Assembly: GCF_037975245.1 (NCBI RefSeq)
Contig: NC_012616.1
Location: forward strand, 1-16,099
Direction: 5' to 3'
Length of the DNA: 16,099 nt
Source of the DNA: Apostichopus japonicus
Taxonomy: Eukaryota > Echinodermata > Holothuroidea > Aspidochirotida > Stichopodidae
This document shows, piece by piece, positions 10,715-14,537 of the stretch. The position numbers were made by a program, and so were the translations under genes. Every line of letters starts with the position of its first letter. Positions within the stretch are counted from its first letter, which is position 1. Under the pieces are notes generated by a model. The model was not told the origin of the DNA. It did not search any database and saw only the letters and a program-made list of their open reading frames with translations.

Positions 10715-10784
10715 GCTATAAAAGTTAACGACAAACAGCCAGTCTTGTAAACTGGAAAAGAGGGTTTAACTCCCTCTTATAGCT
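10715..10784 (+). tRNA. trnT: tRNA-Thr (anticodon TGT)
   Basis: Acceptor GCTATAA/TTATAGC, anticodon arm CCAGT/ACTGG with loop CTTGTAA (anticodon TGT), and T stem GAGGG/CCCTC are all perfect. It marks the upstream edge of the main non-coding region. Confidence 0.96.
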
Positions 10785-11142
10785 TTTAGGTAAATTATCT
10801 CCCCTTAGAAACCCCTCCCCGGCTCAGATCCGTCTTCACAACTTCTCTACGTTCAGTATTCTAGTCTCCCATCGCGGGATTATTTTTCTCTTACTCTTTT
10901 AGCCTTAAGCTTTACTAGACAAACGCTTCCTATAATAGTTAAAGTATGTTTGCTCGGACGCCTCCAACTCTATAATCCCCTTCGGGCACCTTTCTACTAT
11001 CTACGACAATACCTACGGTCTACACTAGCCCCCAGGTATTTTCTCCGATGTCTCCACGGTACCCTCTTAGGACATTATAGTTAATCTATAGCTCGCTTTG
11101 TTTTACCATAACGTTAGTTATCGTCTTTATAACCTTACTCCT

Positions 11143-11156
11143 TTATATAATACTTG
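11143..11156. promoter_or_regulatory. TTATATAA motif inside control region
   Basis: A copy of the AT octamer followed by TACTTG. The 14-nt stretch TTATATAATACTTG resembles TTATATAACACATG at the nad5/nad6 boundary (8085-8098), matching at 12 of 14 positions. In sea urchin the protein mtDBP binds related sites in exactly these two places. The functional link is speculative. Confidence 0.3.
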
Positions 11157-11198
11157 ATCCAACAAGACCCGCTCTCCTTTGCTTAATCGCTCGGCGTG

Positions 11199-11212
11199 AC
11201 AAAAATTTTTGT
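11199..11212. repeat. Perfect palindrome ACAAAAATTTTTGT
   Basis: 14-nt perfect palindrome (A5T5 core) close to the end of the control region, two bases before the CATTTATATAAATG palindrome. A5T5 is intrinsically bent DNA and the site could open easily or extrude as a hairpin. Proximity to the presumed promoter suggests a combined control element; function is unknown. Confidence 0.6.
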
Positions 11213-11214
11213 TC

Positions 11215-11228
11215 CATTTATATAAATG
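11215..11228. promoter_or_regulatory. Palindrome CATTTATATAAATG before trnP
   Basis: Exact second copy of the 14-nt nad6/cob palindrome; with flanks the match is 16 nt (CCATTTATATAAATGA). It ends eight bases before trnP, so it could promote the trnP-to-rrnL block rightward and the region back across the control region leftward. Here the ATG has no coding meaning, so the shared bases are unlikely to be explained by start codons alone. Confidence 0.5.
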
Positions 11229-11236
11229 ATAATACT

Positions 11237-11303
11237 CAGAAGCTAGTTTATTAAAAATGACTGCTTTGGGAGCCGTTGATATAGGAATTTCCTATGCTTC
11301 TGA
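11237..11303 (+). tRNA. trnP: tRNA-Pro (anticodon TGG)
   Basis: Acceptor CAGAAGC/GCTTCTG and T stem ATAGG/CCTAT are perfect. The anticodon loop TTTGGGA gives TGG on a five-position stem with one mismatch. Its 3' end overlaps the 3' end of minus-strand trnQ by about three or four bases. Confidence 0.94.
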
Positions 11304-11369
11304 AAAGGTAAGGAACGAACTTACATCTAGGGAATCAAAGTCCCTTATTTTTCATTAAAATACTTCTCA
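11300..11369 (-). tRNA. trnQ: tRNA-Gln (anticodon TTG)
   Basis: On the minus strand: acceptor built from 11363-11369 and 11301-11307 (one mismatch), anticodon stem AGGGA/TCCCT with loop CTTTGAT (anticodon TTG), and T stem GTAAG/CTTAC. A TTTT/AAAA D stem is possible. The tail-to-tail overlap with trnP is on opposite strands. A 28-nt spacer (11370-11397) follows. Confidence 0.92.
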
Positions 11370-11397
11370 GTTTATGTTTACAGCAGTACTTATGGGT

Positions 11398-11468
11398 TGA
11401 GTTGAAGCTGAAACAATAGCATTTGGCCGTTAACCAAAAGGATGAAGGTTGTACTCCTTTCAACTCAG
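11398..11468 (+). tRNA. trnN: tRNA-Asn (anticodon GTT)
   Basis: Acceptor TGAGTTG/CAACTCA is perfect. The anticodon arm TTTGG/CCAAA has loop CCGTTAA (anticodon GTT). In echinoderms this tRNA also has to read AAA as Asn, reported to depend on pseudouridine in the anticodon; that modification cannot be seen in DNA. Confidence 0.95.
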
Positions 11469-11470
11469 AA

Positions 11471-11542
11471 GTTTAAATAGCAAAGTTAGTAATGCGATAG
11501 ATTTAGGCTCTATGACCAGAGGTGCAAATCCTTTTTTAAACT
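11471..11542 (+). tRNA. trnL1: tRNA-Leu(CUN) (anticodon TAG)
   Basis: Acceptor GTTTAAA/TTTAAAC is perfect. The anticodon arm ATAGA/TCTAT has loop TTTAGGC (anticodon TAG). Its place in the cluster, rather than next to nad5, is the derived position known in sea urchins. Confidence 0.95.
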
Positions 11543-11545
11543 ATA

Positions 11546-11611
11546 TGTGGAGTCTAAATTACTTTTAGATCTTCTGCTTGCAAGGCAAATGTTTTTATAA
11601 ACTAAAACCAC
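11546..11611 (-). tRNA. trnA: tRNA-Ala (anticodon TGC), weak acceptor
   Basis: On the minus strand the anticodon arm has loop CTTGCAA (anticodon TGC). The T stem is TCTAA/TTAGA and the D stem GTTT/AAAC has a four-base loop. The acceptor is poor: only GTGG/CCAC plus one inner pair form, with two purine-purine mismatches. Identity is secure from position and anticodon, but the ends are approximate, and the acceptor may be edited or simply tolerated. Confidence 0.85.
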
Positions 11612-11612
11612 G

Positions 11613-11681
11613 GAAGACTTAGGTTAACTAAACCTTGAGCCTTCAAAGCTCAAAATACAAATTAGAATTTTGTAGTCTTTG
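11613..11681 (+). tRNA. trnW: tRNA-Trp (anticodon TCA)
   Basis: Acceptor GAAGACT/AGTCTTT (outer G-T pair). The anticodon arm TGAGC/GCTCA has loop CTTCAAA; anticodon TCA reads TGA and TGG, consistent with TGA as Trp in all the protein genes. Confidence 0.94.
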
Positions 11682-11747
11682 GGTCTTAAGGTGTTTTACA
11701 TGTTTGATTGCAAATCAAAAGTTTCTGGTTAAAAACAGATAAGACTT
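11682..11747 (+). tRNA. trnC: tRNA-Cys (anticodon GCA)
   Basis: Acceptor GGTCTTA/TAAGACT with one G-T pair. The anticodon arm TTTGA/TCAAA has loop TTGCAAA (anticodon GCA). It abuts trnW and is followed by an unusual 131-nt spacer. Confidence 0.94.
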
Positions 11748-11878
11748 TAATTATGTTAACAGACTGTTTATATAAAAGACAGAACCTGCATAACTTTATG
11801 TTATTTTCTTCTTCTAAATTAAATAAAAGGTTACAGAATTGGTTTTTATATACAATACAAGTATATATGAGGATTACT
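11748..11878. other. 131-nt non-coding spacer, trnC to trnV
   Basis: AT-rich stretch with no gene where relatives usually have tRNAs nearly back to back. It carries TTTATATAAA (11767-11776), the imperfect palindrome AACAG-A-CTGTT (11758-11768), two copies of TTATGTTA (11751-11758 and 11796-11803), and a strong hairpin TATATAC/GTATATA with loop AATACAA (11847-11867) next to trnV. An open frame crosses it but runs into trnV and has no family resemblance. It may be a secondary control element or a remnant of duplication. Confidence 0.75.
11767..11786. promoter_or_regulatory. TTTATATAAA motif with cob-start-like flank
   Basis: Third copy of the TTTATATAAA palindrome. The next ten bases (AGACAGAACC) match the start of cob (TGACAGGACC) at eight positions, so 18 of 20 bases agree with 8599-8618. 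This suggests either a longer functional consensus on the right side or a copied fragment of the nad6/cob junction. No ATG is preserved (AAG instead). Confidence 0.4.
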
Positions 11879-11948
11879 TCAAGACAGTTTGAGTTGCACA
11901 AACCTTCACTCCGTGTAAAAGAGTAGCTTACTCCCTAGCTATGTCCTG
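11879..11948 (-). tRNA. trnV: tRNA-Val (anticodon TAC)
   Basis: On the minus strand: anticodon stem ACTCT/GGAGT with loop TTTACAC (anticodon TAC), T stem GTTTG/CAAAC, D stem AGCT/AGCT, and acceptor from 11942-11948 with 11880-11886 (one A-C mismatch). It lies between trnC and trnM, its expected slot and strand. Confidence 0.93.
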
Positions 11949-11961
11949 TAATTTTTAAAAC

Positions 11962-12029
11962 GCAAAGTAAGCTAATTTAAGCTTTTGGGCTCATACTCCA
12001 AGAATGGGGGTTAAAATCTCCCCTTTGCA
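11962..12029 (+). tRNA. trnM: tRNA-Met (anticodon CAT)
   Basis: Acceptor GCAAAG/CTTTGC. The anticodon arm TTGGG/TCCAA has loop CTCATAC (anticodon CAT). It is the only Met tRNA, so it serves initiation and elongation; ATA is Ile here. Confidence 0.94.
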
Positions 12030-12044
12030 ATAAATAAGGTATAA

Positions 12045-12112
12045 CGAAGCTTATAGGAATTTAACCTATGTTTTTGGTCTGACAGTCCAACGTTTTTCTA
12101 AACTAAAACTTC
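12045..12112 (-). tRNA. trnD: tRNA-Asp (anticodon GTC)
   Basis: On the minus strand: T stem ATAGG/CCTAT, acceptor from 12106-12112 with 12046-12052 (one mismatch), and loop CTGTCAG (anticodon GTC) on a TTGG/CCAA stem with one A-A mismatch at the loop. A 15-nt spacer separates it from trnM and 12 nt from trnY. Confidence 0.91.
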
Positions 12113-12124
12113 TTTTTCTTAAAA

Positions 12125-12192
12125 GGCAAGATGGCTGAAAAAGCATAGGATTGTAAATCCTTGAATGTAGGTGAAAGTCTTACTCTTCGCCA
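12125..12192 (+). tRNA. trnY: tRNA-Tyr (anticodon GTA)
   Basis: The anticodon arm AGGA/TCCT has loop TTGTAAA (anticodon GTA). The T stem GTAGG/CTTAC has a seven-base loop. The acceptor GGCAAGA pairs with TCTTCGCC only if one C is bulged, so it is irregular. Position before trnG is as expected for the group. Confidence 0.9.
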
Positions 12193-12193
12193 T

Positions 12194-12262
12194 ACCCTAT
12201 TATTATTGAAATATATCTGACTTCCAATCAGAAGACCTTGGTTAAAACCCCAAGATAGTGTA
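12194..12262 (+). tRNA. trnG: tRNA-Gly (anticodon TCC)
   Basis: Perfect anticodon stem TCTGA/TCAGA with loop CTTCCAA (anticodon TCC). Acceptor ACCCTAT/ATAGTGT has one mismatch; T stem CTTGG/CCAAG has an eight-base loop. A 111-nt spacer follows. Confidence 0.93.
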
Positions 12263-12373
12263 ATACTAGAAGAAGCTAAACCTTTGTTCCTCTTAATGGA
12301 AACTTTTAGGGGTGGTTAGACGCTATTTATATAAATAAAAACTTAAAAAAGAGAAATATAGATAACAGAGAAT
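12263..12373. other. 111-nt non-coding spacer, trnG to trnL2
   Basis: Second unusual gap in the tRNA cluster. The left half can fold: CTAAA pairs with TTTAG around an inner TTCC/GGAA hairpin with loop TCTTAAT (12286-12300). I tested it as a tRNA but it lacks T33 and proper arms. The right half is A-rich and holds the palindrome TATTTATATAAATA. No gene is seen. Confidence 0.75.
12324..12337. promoter_or_regulatory. Palindrome TATTTATATAAATA before trnL2-nad1
   Basis: Perfect 14-nt palindrome with the same TTTATATAAA core as the nad6/cob and control-region sites; only the outermost pair differs. It lies 36 nt upstream of trnL2 and nad1, so it could start a trnL2-nad1-trnI-nad2-rrnL transcript, or leftward transcription of trnD, trnV, trnA and trnQ. 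Inferred only. Confidence 0.4.
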
Positions 12374-12444
12374 ACCTTAATAGCAAAGCGGTAATGCAGG
12401 GGACCTAAGCTCCCTCATCAAAAGTTCAACTCTTTTTTAAGGTT
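12374..12444 (+). tRNA. trnL2: tRNA-Leu(UUR) (anticodon TAA)
   Basis: Acceptor ACCTTAA/TTAAGGT is perfect. The anticodon arm GGGGA/TCCCT has loop CCTAAGC (anticodon TAA). It ends one base before the nad1 GTG, so excision would yield an essentially leaderless nad1 mRNA. Confidence 0.96.
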
Positions 12445-13416
12445 GTGGACATATTATTTTTCATCATTCAGGCACTTGCTTTTTTAGTCCCGATTCTTAT
12501 TTCTGTAGCTTTCCTCACTTTAGTGGAGCGAAAGGTTCTTGGGTACATGCAGTTTCGTAAGGGCCCGAAAGTTGTAGGACCATATGGATTACTACAACCA
12601 TTTGCTGACGCATTAAAGCTATTTGTGAAGGAAACGCTAAAGCCCTCAACAGCTTCTCCATACTTGTTCTTTTTTTCCCCTCTTCTGTTTTTAATCCTAG
12701 CGCTCGTTCTATGGTCATTAATACCCATTCCCCAACCTACCTTAAAAGTAAAATTATCTCTTCTTTTGGTATTAGGAGTTTCAAGACTAGCTGTTTATGC
12801 CCTTTTAGGGTCTGGATGAGCTTCAAAATCTAAGTATTCTCTGCTAGGTGGGATACGAGCAGTGGCTCAGACAATTTCATACGAAATAAGAATGGGTCTT
12901 ATTTTATTATCCATACTTATTTGAACGGGATCTTTTTCTCTTAAGGAAATAACTTTATCTCAACAAAATTGCTGAATGTTACTACCTCATTTACCACTTC
13001 TCTTTATGTGGCTGATCTCTACGCTTGCTGAAACTAAACGAGCGCCTTTTGACTTAACAGAGGGCGAATCAAAACTAGTCTCAGGATATAAAGTTGAGTA
13101 TGCTGGAGGTCCATTTGCCTTATTTTTTATAGCGGAATACGCAAAAATTATATTCATGAAAGTCTTAAGAATTATCATTTTTATGGGGGGAGGAAGGCCA
13201 TTTTCCACCATACCAGTAATTGCTAGACTTATTATAAGAACGAAGGCAATAGCCCTTGTGTTCTTTTTTTTATGAGTTCGGGCCTCTTACCCACGGTTCC
13301 GTTATGACCAACTAATGCACCTTACATGAAAGAATTATCTTCCACTATCACTAGGTCTTTTTTCTCTTACCTTAAGTATACTGGTTATTACAAAAAGGTC
13401 TCCGTTTATTTTATAA
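12445..13416 (+). CDS. nad1: NADH dehydrogenase subunit 1, GTG start
   Basis: Complex I subunit lining the quinone access channel: 323 residues ending in TAA. The frame starts with GTG directly after trnL2, giving M-D-I-L-F-F-I-I-Q; the next in-frame ATG (12547) would remove the first membrane helix and the E-R-K-V-L-G-Y segment. Hallmarks: [13 protein letters not shown] near residue 43, I-S-Y-E-I-S near residue 145, and [14 protein letters not shown] at about residue 196, where AAA is again Asn. N-V-E-Y-A-G-G follows. Standard-code reading stops at the TGA at 12817. Downstream, nine bases precede trnI. Confidence 0.97.
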
Positions 13417-13425
13417 AGTTAGTAA

Positions 13426-13493
13426 GGACTTACTCCTAGTTGGAATATCTGACCGATAATCAGACAGTAGAGGTTAAAGTCCTCTTAAGTCCT
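13426..13493 (+). tRNA. trnI: tRNA-Ile (anticodon GAT)
   Basis: Acceptor GGACTTA/TAAGTCC, anticodon arm TCTGA/TCAGA with loop CCGATAA (anticodon GAT), and T stem AGAGG/CCTCT are all perfect. In this code it must also read the frequent ATA codons as Ile. It abuts the nad2 ATG. Confidence 0.96.
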
Positions 13494-14537
13494 ATGAAAC
13501 GACTAGTAAAAGCTTTTCTCTTAACTAGGTTAATAGCTGGGACAAGATTAGTTATATTTTCCAATCACTGATTTCCAATATGATTAGGGTTAGAATTAAG
13601 AACCCTGTCAATAATACCCCTGCTCAGGTACACTAGACAATCTCGAAGAGTAGAAGCCACACTGAAGTACTTTTTAGTACAAGCATTTAGAGCTGCCCTA
13701 TTACTAAAAGGAGCCGTTCTTAATCTCTGGATAAGAAAAAGATGAGACGTGAAAAGAATAACTTCACCAATATCTTATTTTATAATAACAGCCGCGTTAA
13801 TAATAAAGTTAGGTCTAGCCCCATGCCACTTTTGGTTCCCCGACGTCTTAAGAGGACTCCCATTTCTTAGTACTATAATAATAGCATGTTGACAAAAGAT
13901 AGCTCCGATGTTATTGTTACTATCACTCTCGAAATTAGTTTCGTCTGAAATTATAATAGTCTGCTCCATATTATCCGTTTTAGTCGGAGGATGAGGAGGG
14001 TTAAAACAGATAAGAGTGCGAAAGATACTAGCGTATTCCTCAATTGGGCATCTAGGATGAATTACATGTGTAGCTTTTTTTATCCCTGAGGTATCCTACT
14101 TACTATTTTTATTCTACATACTAAAAAAAACAGCCATTCTACTTATATGCCATAAAGGCTCTCTTTATTATCTTTCTTCTCTTAGAAAGTCAAAAGTCGT
14201 CCCTATCACAGCCATACTGTTTTCGATAGCTCTTTTATCTTTAGGAGGGCTACCCCCTTTGGGTGGCTTCATCAAAAAGGTAATACCATTAATTGTGTTC
14301 TCGCTAAACGGAAAAAATTTTATAATACCGTTTTTCCTTATAGGAAGACTAATAAGACTATTTTTCTACATACGAATAGTTTTCAAAACTAGGCTAACCT
14401 TGTTTCCCCAACACAGACTTAAAATAGTATCATTTCGCACCGGGAAAAAGAGACTCTCACAGCCTATTATAAGCACACTAATCCCGATAACGATTTGAGG
14501 ATTACTTCTTCTTCCCATATTCTTTTTATTCATATAA
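13494..14537 (+). CDS. nad2: NADH dehydrogenase subunit 2
   Basis: Antiporter-like proton-pumping subunit of complex I: 347 residues ending in TAA. The ATG immediately follows trnI. It is the least conserved of the pump subunits, but the family core is clear: K-L-G-L-A-P-C-H-F-W-F-P-D-V near residue 105 with the pump Lys, A-Y-S-S-I-G-H-L-G-W near residue 180, and S-L-G-G-L-P-P-L-G-G-F near residue 250. AGA (Ser) and TGA (Trp) are abundant, so standard-code reading shatters it. The start of rrnL follows the stop without a tRNA between. Confidence 0.97.

Larger units (their letters stand above)
10785..11236. other. Main non-coding (control) region
   Basis: 452 nt between trnT and trnP, the place of the replication origin/D-loop in sea urchins. 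I find no gene in it. The plus strand is strongly pyrimidine-rich: by hand count 232 of 360 bases in 10801-11160 are C or T, opposite to the purine-rich rRNA genes. The run ACCCCTCCCC is near 10811. Small inverted repeats include AATACCT/AGGTATT (11008-11014 and 11034-11040, 19-nt loop), TATAG/CTATA (11076-11090) and ATAAC/GTTAT (11108-11121). The last 40 nt carry two adjacent 14-nt palindromes. I see no long poly-G tract like that described in sea urchin control regions. The control-region role is inferred from place and structure. Confidence 0.85.

Noticed and set aside
10785-11236. CRISPR array, insertion sequence or tandem repeats in the non-coding region
   Set aside because: No regularly spaced direct repeats, no transposase frame and no tandem units were found.
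11708-11926. Open frame covering the trnC-trnV spacer, and its antisense counterpart
   Set aside because: Begins inside trnC and ends inside trnV; the translation is low-complexity and unlike any known mitochondrial protein.
12270-12320. Possible degenerate tRNA-Lys in the trnG-trnL2 spacer (loop with CTT)
   Set aside because: With the CTT loop register the stem has two mismatches and two wobbles; with the better stem the base before the anticodon is not T. No T or acceptor arm.
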